From: Pseudomonadota bacterium
GTDB lineage: Bacteria > Myxococcota > Myxococcia > Myxococcales > Vulgatibacteraceae
Reading direction: 5' to 3'
DNA: 5,675 nucleotides
NCBI GenBank assembly: GCA_023436385.1
Contig: JAEZJH010000033.1
Coordinates: 1 to 5,675, forward strand
In this document: piece by piece, positions 1 to 5,222 of the stretch
Layout of the letters: each line of letters begins with the position of its first letter
How positions within the stretch are numbered: the first letter of the stretch is position 1
Position numbers and translations under genes: made by a program
The notes under the pieces: generated by a model
The model's input: only the letters and a program-made list of their open reading frames with translations
The model's database searches: none
What the model was told of the DNA's origin: nothing

Positions 1-116
1 AGCATCCACCGCGTCGCCCGCCGCTCCAGCTCCTCCTCGGGCGTGCGCACCCGGGCCCGGCGCGCGGCCCTCGCCCGTTCCCGCTCCCGCTGCCATCGCC
101 GAAAGGTCCCCGGCAC
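1..116 (-). CDS. Truncated hypothetical protein, N-terminal 38 residues, very basic
   Basis: Reading leftward from a GTG at 116-114, the frame stays open to the window edge and gives about 38 residues. They begin MPGTFRRWQRERERARA and continue with a charged helical stretch, RVRTPEEELERRATRWML. A purine-rich ribosome binding site (GGGAGG on the minus strand, complement of 123-128) lies 6-7 bases before the GTG, which supports this start. The peptide is rich in Arg, Glu and Ala in an amphipathic-helix pattern and has no signal peptide or membrane segment, so a cytoplasmic protein is likely. I do not recognise the family, and most of the gene lies outside the window. It is divergent from the VKOR operon. 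The alternative is chance openness in GC-rich DNA, but the site spacing and residue composition favour a real gene start. Confidence 0.45.
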   Translation of the reverse strand, partial: MPGTFRRWQRERERARAARRARVRTPEEELERRATRWM

Positions 117-419
117 GCCGCCGCCTCCCGCTCGCGAAAAACGATAAGGAGGCAGGGAAGCGGGAAGAAGTCCACGGCGCGGCATCGAAATGCCCGTAAC
201 CACGGGCGATTCTCCAACCGCTGGCACGGCCGTATGCCCGGATGTGTGACTTCCTGCGGCGGGAGCGCTATGAAGCGCGCGCCCGAGCGGCCCCGCGCCG
301 CTTCTTCCACGGGCCAAGCGCGCCAGAAACGCGCGCGGATCCCGACCGCGCCGGCCGTCGCCGGACGGATCGGGATCGGACGGGCGGCCCCGTGGCCGCC
401 CGACACGGAGCGTTCTTCC
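117..419. other. Divergent intergenic spacer upstream of the VKOR operon
   Basis: This 303-base stretch separates the leftward partial gene from the VKOR gene and should hold both promoters. It has a relatively A-rich patch at 136-172. Two small overlapping hairpins follow: 181-194 (5-bp stem, CGAA loop) and 192-207 (6-bp stem, AACC loop). The reading frame of the VKOR gene is open back to an ATG at 234, but the extra 62 residues are an Arg/Pro/Ala-rich tract typical of noncoding GC-rich DNA, so I leave them out. A TGGCACG at 222-228 resembles half of a sigma-54 promoter, but the partner GC is one base too far away. I see no convincing sigma-70 promoter. Confidence 0.5.
407..410 (+). promoter_or_regulatory. 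Ribosome binding site that decides the VKOR start
   Basis: GGAG sits 9 bases before the ATG at 420. No comparable site precedes the in-frame ATGs at 234 and 270, and starting at 420 puts the first membrane helix about 20 residues from the N-terminus, as expected for this family. Confidence 0.5.
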
Positions 420-1721
420 ATGGACGTCGATCCCCAGCACCGATCGTCCCCCCGGCCTTCCCGGGCGGCGAACGGACCCCTGATCGTCGTGCTCGCCTTC
501 GCCCTCCTCGGCATCGCCTTCTCGGCGGTGAGCACGCACGACTTCGTCGAGCACCTGGATCGCCAGGTCCACTCGATCCACTGCTCCTTCATCCCCGGCG
601 CCGGCACCGAGCTCGGCGAGAGCGGCTGCCGCACGGTGATGTTGAGCCCCTACTCGTCGTTCTTCCGCCAGTCGATGTGGGGCGGCCTCCCCATCGCGCT
701 CTGGTCGCTGGCCGTGTTCGCGTTCCTCGCCTGGCGGGCCGGCGCCCTGCTCTGGCGCGGCGGCGCCTCGCGCCCGGAGACGTTCTTCCTCCTTGCCGCC
801 TTCGGCCTGCCGGTGCTGACCAGCCTCGTCTACGGCTACCTGGCGATGGCCGAGCTCGAGGCCGTCTGCAAGGTCTGCGTCGGCATCTACGTGGCGAGCT
901 TCGGCGGCTTCGCCGCGGCGATCTGGGCCCACCTCCGGGCCGCGCCGGCGGACGAGCTCGGAGCCGGCGGCGTGTGGGCCACGGGAATCGCCGGCGGCGT
1001 GGCGTTCGTCGTCGTGCTCTCGCTGATCTACGTGGCGGCCGCGCCCACCGCGGAGGTGAAGGGCTGCGGCGAGCTGGTCCACGACGACGATCCCGCGGGG
1101 ATCATGTTGGCGATCGCGCCGACCCCCGGGCAGACGCCGGCGATCGAGGTGGTCGATCCCCTCTGCCCCTCCTGCAAGGCCCTGGAGAAGCGGCTCCTCG
1201 CCAGCGATCTCGGCGAGCGCCTCGACGTCCGGGCGGTGCTGTTCCCGCTCGACTCCTCGTGCAACTGGATGATCAAGGAGCGCCTGCACCCCGGCGCCTG
1301 TGCGGTCAGCGAGGCGGTGCTCTGCAACGGTCCGCTCTCCAAGGACGGCGCCGATCGGATCGTCGCCGGCGAGAAGGCCCGGGCGGTGCTCGCCTACGCC
1401 TTCGCACACCAGGAGGAGATCCGGGCGGAGGCGGCCACCGACGACGCCCTGGTCCGGGCCCGCCTCGAGCGCGAGTTCCCCGAGGTGAAGGGCTGCCTGG
1501 GCGGCGTGCAGGTGAAGAACAAGCTGGTGAAGAGCCTGCGCTGGGCGGTGGCCAACGCCATCCCGGTGCTCACCCCGCAGCTCTTCGTCGGCAAGACCCG
1601 TCTCTGTGACGAGGACACCGACCTCGGCCTCGAGTTCACCCTGGCGCGGATGCTGGACGGCGGCGTCGCCGCTCCCGCCGCGCCGGACGAGGCGCCGGTG
1701 GCGAAGGAGGCCTCGCGATGA
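420..1721 (+). CDS. VKOR family protein fused to a periplasmic DsbA-like thioredoxin domain
   Basis: The 433-residue product is a predicted inner-membrane disulfide-generating enzyme. The N-terminal part looks like a vitamin K epoxide reductase homologue with five hydrophobic helices (about 20-37, 89-106, 121-142, 152-170, 187-207). It has the shuttle cysteines Cys55 and Cys70, a following SPYSS and GGLP segment, and the quinone-side CxxC at Cys150-Cys153 (CKVC). After helix 5, residues 213-412 form a DsbA/thioredoxin-like domain with the CPSC active site (Cys249, Cys252) and a likely cis-proline in the TPQLFV segment (Pro386). In known bacterial VKOR fusions, electrons pass from substrate thiols through the thioredoxin domain to VKOR and then quinone; the same route is inferred here. 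Further cysteines (216, 281, 294, 302, 359, 396) suggest structural disulfides. The stop overlaps the start of the next gene, so the two are probably co-transcribed and translationally coupled. The family assignment is firm; the exact substrates are not known. Confidence 0.9.
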   Translation: MDVDPQHRSSPRPSRAANGPLIVVLAFALLGIAFSAVSTHDFVEHLDRQVHSIHCSFIPGAGTELGESGCRTVMLSPYSSFFRQSMWGGLPIALWSLAVFAFLAWRAGALLWRGGASRPETFFLLAAFGLPVLTSLVYGYLAMAELEAVCKVCVGIYVASFGGFAAAIWAHLRAAPADELGAGGVWATGIAGGVAFVVVLSLIYVAAAPTAEVKGCGELVHDDDPAGIMLAIAPTPGQTPAIEVVDPLCPSCKALEKRLLASDLGERLDVRAVLFPLDSSCNWMIKERLHPGACAVSEAVLCNGPLSKDGADRIVAGEKARAVLAYAFAHQEEIRAEAATDDALVRARLEREFPEVKGCLGGVQVKNKLVKSLRWAVANAIPVLTPQLFVGKTRLCDEDTDLGLEFTLARMLDGGVAAPAAPDEAPVAKEASR

Positions 1722-2407
1722 GCCCCACCCTGAAGAACCTGATCGTCGGCGCGGCCGCCCTGCTGCTCCCGGCGGTGTTCGTCGTCACCTCCCTCTCCGC
1801 CGCGGCGGGGCGTCTCGAGGAGAACGCCGGCGCCGCCTCCGGCGTGGCGGTGGCCGCGGCTGCCGAGGACGGCTACTGCACGCCGGCGCTCAAGGCGATC
1901 ATCCGCCGGGTCGCCGGTTCCTGCGGCCTGATCCAGGGCGCCACCGGCGGCCGGGGTTGCCAGCCGATGGAGGCCCGCAAGGTGGCGGCGCTCTCCGACG
2001 CCGACTTCAACGCCCTGTTCCACCCGCTGGCGAACCGCGCTCACATCCTCCAGTTCGATCCCGACCAGGTGGAGCTCGACGAGGGCGCCCGGAAGGAGAT
2101 CGAGGAGGCCTGGGCGGATCAGCGGGGCGCCAGCTTCTTCTTCGTGGTGGCCCGGGCGTCTCCCGACGGCGCGGCGGCCTACAACGAGGAGCTGTCGCGG
2201 AAGCGCGCGGAGGGCGTGCTCGCGCACCTCGAGGCGACCTTCCGGGATCCCGAGCTGAAGAAGGAGGTCGGCCTCCTCTGGCTCGGCGAGAGCTTCGCCC
2301 AGCTCGGCGACGACTTCTGCACCTGGCAGCGGTCGCGGGAGGGCGAGTGCACCATCAAGGACATCAACCGGAGCGCCTTCGTCGCCTGGATCGATTGCGC
2401 GATCTGA
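1718..2407 (+). CDS. Exported OmpA-like C-terminal domain protein, cysteine-rich
   Basis: The 229-residue protein starts at the ATG inside ATGA (1718-1721), with a perfect AAGGAGG at 1704-1710 seven bases before it. Residues about 7-28 are a hydrophobic signal sequence or membrane anchor. Residues 50-105 hold Cys54, Cys69 and Cys81. Residues about 108-195 resemble the OmpA C-terminal, peptidoglycan-associated fold: LQFDPDQVELDEGAR, then a YNEELSRKRA segment matching the family's YN..LS..RA motif. In that motif the peptidoglycan-contacting Arg is kept (Arg163), but the usual Asp of the TD motif aligns with Ser148, so binding to diaminopimelate may be weakened or lost. A tail after the fold carries Cys201, Cys211 and Cys227, making six cysteines in the exported part. 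Co-expression with the VKOR-DsbA fusion makes it a plausible disulfide client (inference). The N-terminal half matches nothing I recognise. Confidence 0.75.
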   Translation: MSPTLKNLIVGAAALLLPAVFVVTSLSAAAGRLEENAGAASGVAVAAAAEDGYCTPALKAIIRRVAGSCGLIQGATGGRGCQPMEARKVAALSDADFNALFHPLANRAHILQFDPDQVELDEGARKEIEEAWADQRGASFFFVVARASPDGAAAYNEELSRKRAEGVLAHLEATFRDPELKKEVGLLWLGESFAQLGDDFCTWQRSREGECTIKDINRSAFVAWIDCAI

Positions 2408-2432
2408 CGCGGCGCCGGGGTCGAAGGCCCAC

Positions 2433-2463
2433 ACGACCCGGTCCCGGTTCGGGGCCGGGTCGT
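2433..2463 (+). terminator. GC-rich hairpin after the VKOR/OmpA-like operon
   Basis: An inverted repeat of 13 pairs (one G-U) around a 5-base loop begins 26 bases after the stop of the OmpA-like gene: arms 2433-2445 and 2451-2463. No T-run follows, so it is either a Rho-assisted or weak intrinsic terminator, or a stability hairpin. It falls where an operon end is expected, before the separately initiated lipoprotein gene. Confidence 0.5.
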
Positions 2464-2514
2464 CGTGATACCAGGCCGATACATTTCCACTGTTGGTTCC
2501 AGGGGCTGGGCCCC

Positions 2515-2520
2515 GGGGAG
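2515..2520 (+). promoter_or_regulatory. Ribosome binding site that decides the TlpA-like start
   Basis: GGGGAG lies 7 bases before the ATG at 2528. An in-frame ATG at 2465 has no such site, and starting there would add 21 residues in front of the lipoprotein signal, so 2528 is preferred. The site abuts a small hairpin (GGGGC at 2502-2506 with GCCCC at 2510-2514) and a CCCCGGGG palindrome at 2511-2518 that could partly mask it. Confidence 0.5.
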
Positions 2521-2527
2521 CACCTTC

Positions 2528-3145
2528 ATGTCTCGTCTTTCGTCCCTCGCCACCCTGGGGCTCCTCCTTTCGGCGTTCGGGTGCACCGACGACGCGTCGA
2601 AGACGGGGGCCGCCCCCGCGCGGTTCGAGGCGGTTCGGGCGGAGGCACCGGCGGGCGGGAGCTTCTGCGAGAAGTCCTTCCCGGCAAGCGGACCGGGGGC
2701 GAAGCGGTACGCCGCGCCGCCGCTCCGGGCGCTGCCTCCGGGCGTGAAGGGCCCGGCGGAGCCGGCGGTCGGCGGCTGGACCTGGGTCAACCTCTGGGCG
2801 ACCTGGTGCACGCCGTGCCGCGATGAGCTGCCGCTCCTCGCCAAGTGGCGCGACGCCCTCGCCCGCGAGGGCCGGCCGTTTCGCCTGGAGCTCCTCAGCG
2901 CCGACGCGCCCGCGGACGGGGCGGCGCTGGCGAAGGCGATCGCCTCCGGGCTCCCGGGCCCGGTCACCTGGCTCCGGGGCGAGGACGACCTGGGGCCGTA
3001 CCTCGATTCCCTCGGCATCGACCGGAACGCGGCGCTGCCGATCCACGCCCTGGTCGATCCCCGGGGGCAGCTCCGCTGCGTCCGGGTCGGGGCGATCCAC
3101 GATCGCGACTACCCGGTGGTGAAGGCGATGTTGGCGGGGGAGTAA
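2528..3145 (+). CDS. TlpA/ResA-like thioredoxin-fold lipoprotein
   Basis: The 205-residue product has a lipoprotein signal: MSR, a hydrophobic stretch at 5-18, then AFG-Cys19 as the likely lipidation site. The box is imperfect, with Ala rather than Leu at -3. After a low-complexity linker, residues about 63-205 form a thioredoxin fold of the TlpA/ResA class: strand VNLWATW, active site CTPC (Cys94, Cys97) followed by RDELPLL, and a likely cis-proline at Pro171 in ALPIHALVDPRG. Family members are membrane-tethered extracytoplasmic thiol-disulfide oxidoreductases, usually reductants in cytochrome c or copper-centre maturation, generally fed by a CcdA/DsbD partner; none is seen here. Cys47 and Cys184 are extra, which is unusual and could form a second disulfide or a resting mixed disulfide. 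It lies 120 bases after the VKOR operon, beyond a hairpin, so it is probably transcribed separately but functionally related. Confidence 0.85.
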   Translation: MSRLSSLATLGLLLSAFGCTDDASKTGAAPARFEAVRAEAPAGGSFCEKSFPASGPGAKRYAAPPLRALPPGVKGPAEPAVGGWTWVNLWATWCTPCRDELPLLAKWRDALAREGRPFRLELLSADAPADGAALAKAIASGLPGPVTWLRGEDDLGPYLDSLGIDRNAALPIHALVDPRGQLRCVRVGAIHDRDYPVVKAMLAGE

Positions 3146-3153
3146 GGCCCCCG

Positions 3154-3239
3154 GGGTGCGGGTGGAACCGCGACGCCGACCGTGGATACCGGGGCGCCTT
3201 GGGGGCGGGGAGGGCCCGGGTGCGGGTGGGACCACGGCG
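3154..3239. repeat. Pair of 22-base direct repeats in convergent spacer
   Basis: The unit beginning GGGTGCGGGTGG occurs at 3154-3175 and 3218-3239, with 19 of 22 bases identical and starts 64 bases apart. Both lie just after the TlpA-like stop, in noncoding DNA. The same GGGTGCGGG core recurs at 4208-4216. The function is unknown; it may be a remnant duplication or a protein-binding site. Confidence 0.5.
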
Positions 3240-3269
3240 GCGCGGGCCGGGCGATCCGGCGGGCGTTCA

Positions 3270-3297
3270 TGGACATGTGCCTGACGGCACAGGTCCA
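3270..3297. terminator. 12-bp inverted repeat with TGAC loop, possible terminator
   Basis: Arms 3270-3281 and 3286-3297 pair over 12 positions with a single A-G mismatch around a four-base loop (TGAC). It sits between the convergent TlpA-like and fadH genes, 124 bases after the former and beyond the latter's own hairpin, so it could terminate either. No T-run follows on either strand. Confidence 0.4.
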
Positions 3298-3312
3298 CAG
3301 ATTCAAAGGCGG

Positions 3313-3353
3313 CTGCTTCCCACCTGACGTCGTAGGCGTCAGGTGGGAAGCAG
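3313..3353 (-). terminator. Perfect 17-bp stem overlapping the fadH stop codon
   Basis: Arms 3313-3329 and 3337-3353 are perfect reverse complements around a 7-base loop. On the minus strand the 5' arm encodes the last four residues of FadH (Leu-Leu-Pro-Thr) and its TGA stop. The downstream minus-strand sequence is CCGCCTTTGAAT, only a short T-run. It is most simply the intrinsic terminator of fadH; being symmetrical, it could also stop transcription arriving from the TlpA-like gene. Confidence 0.7.
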
Positions 3354-4139
3354 GGCAAACATCCCCTTGTTCAGCCAGGCGCCGCCGTCGATCACCAGGC
3401 AGGCGCCGTTGACGTAGGCGGCGTAGTCGCTGGTCAGGTAGCCGGCGAGCCAGGCCACCTCCTCCGGCTTCCCGAAGCGGTTCAGGGGGACGGTGCGCCG
3501 CACCGACTCCGCGATCTCCGGCGCCGCCCACAGCTTGTCGGCGCCGCCCGTGCTCTCGATCGGCCCGGGGGCGATGGCGTTCACCCGGATCCCGTGGGTG
3601 GCCCACTCCACCGCCAGGGTCTCGGTCATCGAGAGCACCCCGGCCTTCGCGGCCGCGGAGTGGATGGTCCCGGGGCCGCCGGTCCAGGCGTAGGTGGCGA
3701 CGATGTTGAGGATCGTCCCGCCGGAACCGCGCTCGATCATCCGCTTGCCGAAGGCGTGGGTGCAGAACCAGGTGCCGTTGAGCACAATGTCGATCACCGC
3801 CTGCCATCCCCGGGGCGACAGCTCGGCGGCCGGCACCACGAAGTTCCCGGCGGCGTTGTTGACGAGGATGTCCACCGGCCCCAGGCGTGCGGCGATCTCC
3901 ACCGCCGCGCGCTCGATGGCGTCCGGCTGCCGGACGTCGAGGGGGAACCAGGCCACCTGGCCGCTTCCGCCCACCGCCTCGATCTCCTTCGTCGCCCGCT
4001 CGAGAACCTCGGGCTTGCGGGACGCGATGGCGACGTTGGCGCCGAGCCGCGCGTACTCCTTGGCGATGGCGAGGCCGATCCCGGTGCCCCCGCCGGTGAC
4101 GAGGGCGGTCTTTCCCGCGAGGGTGTCTCTCTCGAGCAT
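3339..4139 (-). CDS. fadH: SDR-family 2,4-dienoyl-CoA reductase (FadH-like)
   Basis: The 266-residue cytoplasmic enzyme is predicted to use NADPH to reduce 2,4-dienoyl-CoA esters, allowing beta-oxidation of unsaturated fatty acids. It is a short-chain dehydrogenase: cofactor loop TGGGTGIG (15-22), Arg41 after the second strand (favouring NADPH), Asp68, and NNAAGNF (94-100). The classical YxxxK is absent; the aligned segment is SAAAK (Ser161-Lys165). Tyr150 in ATYAW and Asn99 fall where human mitochondrial DECR1 has Tyr199 and Asn148, with Ser210/Lys214 matching Ser161/Lys165. From memory it closely resembles Bacillus subtilis FadH, sharing IVLNGT, HSAAAKAGVLS and NAIAPGPIE, and its length is near the usual 254 residues. 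It is unrelated to the flavoprotein FadH of E. coli. The ATG at 4139 is chosen because AGGAGG (complement of 4146-4151) lies six bases before it; the open frame further upstream is low-complexity. The gene appears monocistronic, and its 3' end forms a terminator stem. Confidence 0.9.
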   Translation of the reverse strand: MLERDTLAGKTALVTGGGTGIGLAIAKEYARLGANVAIASRKPEVLERATKEIEAVGGSGQVAWFPLDVRQPDAIERAAVEIAARLGPVDILVNNAAGNFVVPAAELSPRGWQAVIDIVLNGTWFCTHAFGKRMIERGSGGTILNIVATYAWTGGPGTIHSAAAKAGVLSMTETLAVEWATHGIRVNAIAPGPIESTGGADKLWAAPEIAESVRRTVPLNRFGKPEEVAWLAGYLTSDYAAYVNGACLVIDGGAWLNKGMFALLPT

Positions 4140-4207
4140 CCGTCTCCTCCTGCTGGCGTGTGGGGCGAGGATCCGGCCGCCGCCGGGCCGCCGCAACGGC
4201 ACGGCGG

Positions 4208-4247
4208 GGGTGCGGGAGATCCCGTTCACCGGTGAATAGCCGCACCC
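4208..4247. promoter_or_regulatory. Nested palindrome upstream of fadH, candidate operator
   Basis: A perfect 12-base palindrome TTCACCGGTGAA (4225-4236) is enclosed by an 8-base inverted repeat (GGGTGCGG at 4208-4215, CCGCACCC at 4240-4247). It lies 86 bases upstream of the fadH ATG and overlaps the possible -10 element. A further GTGAAC half-site is at 4258-4263. Dimeric regulators of the TetR type bind sites of this form and often control fatty-acid genes; which protein binds here cannot be told. Confidence 0.4.
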
Positions 4248-4283
4248 GCGCGAACCCGTGAACCGGGGCGCATCGGGGGCGAA

Positions 4284-4419
4284 GAGCGGAGCCAACCGGC
4301 CTTTCCCGCGAAGCCCGGGGAGAGCCTCGAGCCTGTCGCGCTGAACCGGAGCGGAGAACGCCTTTCGCGCCAAGCCCGGGGCGGGCCGATCTCCGACCGG
4401 CCTCGCGAGCCCGTCGCGC
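4284..4419. repeat. Degenerate noncoding tandem duplication
   Basis: Three blocks recur in the same order: GAGCGGAG at 4284-4291 and 4349-4356; a 22-base block starting GCCTTTC at 4299-4320 and 4360-4381 (20 of 22 identical); and CGAGCC-GTCGCGC-type blocks at 4328-4341 and 4406-4419 (13 of 14). Spacing between blocks differs, so this is an old duplication with indels, or a repeated functional element downstream of the PhnD-like gene. Confidence 0.5.
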
Positions 4420-4436
4420 CGCGGGGGGCGGCCCCG

Positions 4437-5222
4437 CTACGCGTCCGCGTCCGGCGCGACGCGGTCGAGGAAGGCCCGGTAGAGTCCGCGCCGGGCCAGG
4501 GTGAACGAGTCGGCCTCGCAGACATCGAGCAGGAAGTCCGAGGCCGGCCCGTCCAGCGGCAGGAGCCGGACCAGGGTCTCGCGGATCTCCTCGGGGGTGA
4601 GCCGGGCGGTGAACACCAGGCCGTCGTTGGGCGCCTCGCCGGTGATCGCCAGCGGCTCGAGGAGCCGCGCCTCCGGGCCGATCTGATCGGCGAGGGCGGT
4701 GCGGACGTCCTCCTCGCTGCCATCGCCCGCGAGGATCGGGGCGACATCGGCCTGGCCGGAGATCACGGCGAGGAGGGCGTCGCGGTAGTTACCCACGAAG
4801 CGCTGGGCTCCCAGCAGGCGATCGGGATCCTGGCCCGCGGAGCGGAGGAAGGCCCGGTGCAGCAGGTACCCTCCGGCCGACTGGGAGTCGACCCAGGCGG
4901 CCCGCTTGCCGGCGAGATCGGCGCTGGTGAGCCGGTCGGCCTTCCGGCCGACCAGCGCCGCCCGATAGGTGGTCCGGCCGCCGCGGATGGCCTGGAGGAC
5001 CAGCCGCGCCGTCTCCTCCCCCCGGCCGCAGAGCACCGGAGGAGCCCAGACGAGGTCCGCCCCCCGCGCGAGCACGCCGCGCTCGAGATCGCGGTAGCTC
5101 CGCGCTACCTCGACCCGGACGGGACGGCCCAGTCGGTTGGCGAGCGAGGCCTCGAGGAGTTCGGCTCGGGCGGTGGCACGGGGGAGCCCCAGCGCTGGGG
5201 GGAGGAGCAGGTGGAGGGTCAC
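4437..5222 (-). CDS. PhnD-type substrate-binding protein, no export signal seen
   Basis: The 261-residue product resembles the phosphate/phosphite/phosphonate-type (PhnD) binding proteins of ABC transporters. Seen features are ADLVWAPPVLC (55-65), the AALVGRKADRLTSADLAGKR segment (88-107) that opens the second lobe, VDSQSAGGYLLHRAFL (111-126) where the family has its ligand-binding Ser/Gly loop, and GNYRDALLAVISGQADVA (144-161). Most members have a signal peptide or lipobox; here the protein begins directly with the first beta strand (TLHLLLPPALG), and the 59 codons upstream in frame show no signal either. The GTG at 5222 is chosen because it fits the domain edge, but its ribosome binding site is poor. 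No permease or ATPase gene is adjacent. It may act in the cytoplasm as a sensor-type domain, or the export signal may be missed. Ligand unknown. Confidence 0.7.
   Translation of the reverse strand: MTLHLLLPPALGLPRATARAELLEASLANRLGRPVRVEVARSYRDLERGVLARGADLVWAPPVLCGRGEETARLVLQAIRGGRTTYRAALVGRKADRLTSADLAGKRAAWVDSQSAGGYLLHRAFLRSAGQDPDRLLGAQRFVGNYRDALLAVISGQADVAPILAGDGSEEDVRTALADQIGPEARLLEPLAITGEAPNDGLVFTARLTPEEIRETLVRLLPLDGPASDFLLDVCEADSFTLARRGLYRAFLDRVAPDADA

Larger units (their letters stand above)
4140..4436. other. Spacer upstream of fadH and downstream of the PhnD-like gene
   Basis: This 297-base noncoding stretch lies between two minus-strand genes. It carries the fadH ribosome binding site next to the start, a nested palindrome (4208-4247) and a degenerate duplication (4284-4419). 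On the minus strand, TTCACG (complement of 4256-4261) and TATTCA (complement of 4232-4237), 18 bases apart, could be a weak sigma-70 promoter for fadH. Open frames across it are Arg/Pro-rich without family resemblance, so I call no gene. Confidence 0.5.

Noticed and set aside
145..152. Perfect Shine-Dalgarno TAAGGAGG
   Set aside because: No ATG, GTG or TTG follows at a usable distance, so it does not mark a gene.
222..237. Sigma-54-like promoter TGGCACG with TATGC
   Set aside because: The -24 half is perfect, but the -12 GC is one base too far away; sigma-54 spacing is strict.
234..419. Longer N-terminus for the VKOR protein
   Set aside because: The 62 extra residues are low-complexity Arg/Pro/Ala without a ribosome binding site; the start at 420 fits better.
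1394..3358. Very long minus-strand open frame opposite three plus-strand genes
   Set aside because: It is Arg/Pro/Gly-rich with no family resemblance and is the complement of well-supported genes; long antisense frames are expected at this G+C content.
4140..4373. Longer N-terminus for FadH
   Set aside because: The extension lies over the palindrome and repeats and lacks family similarity, while AGGAGG precedes the ATG at 4139.
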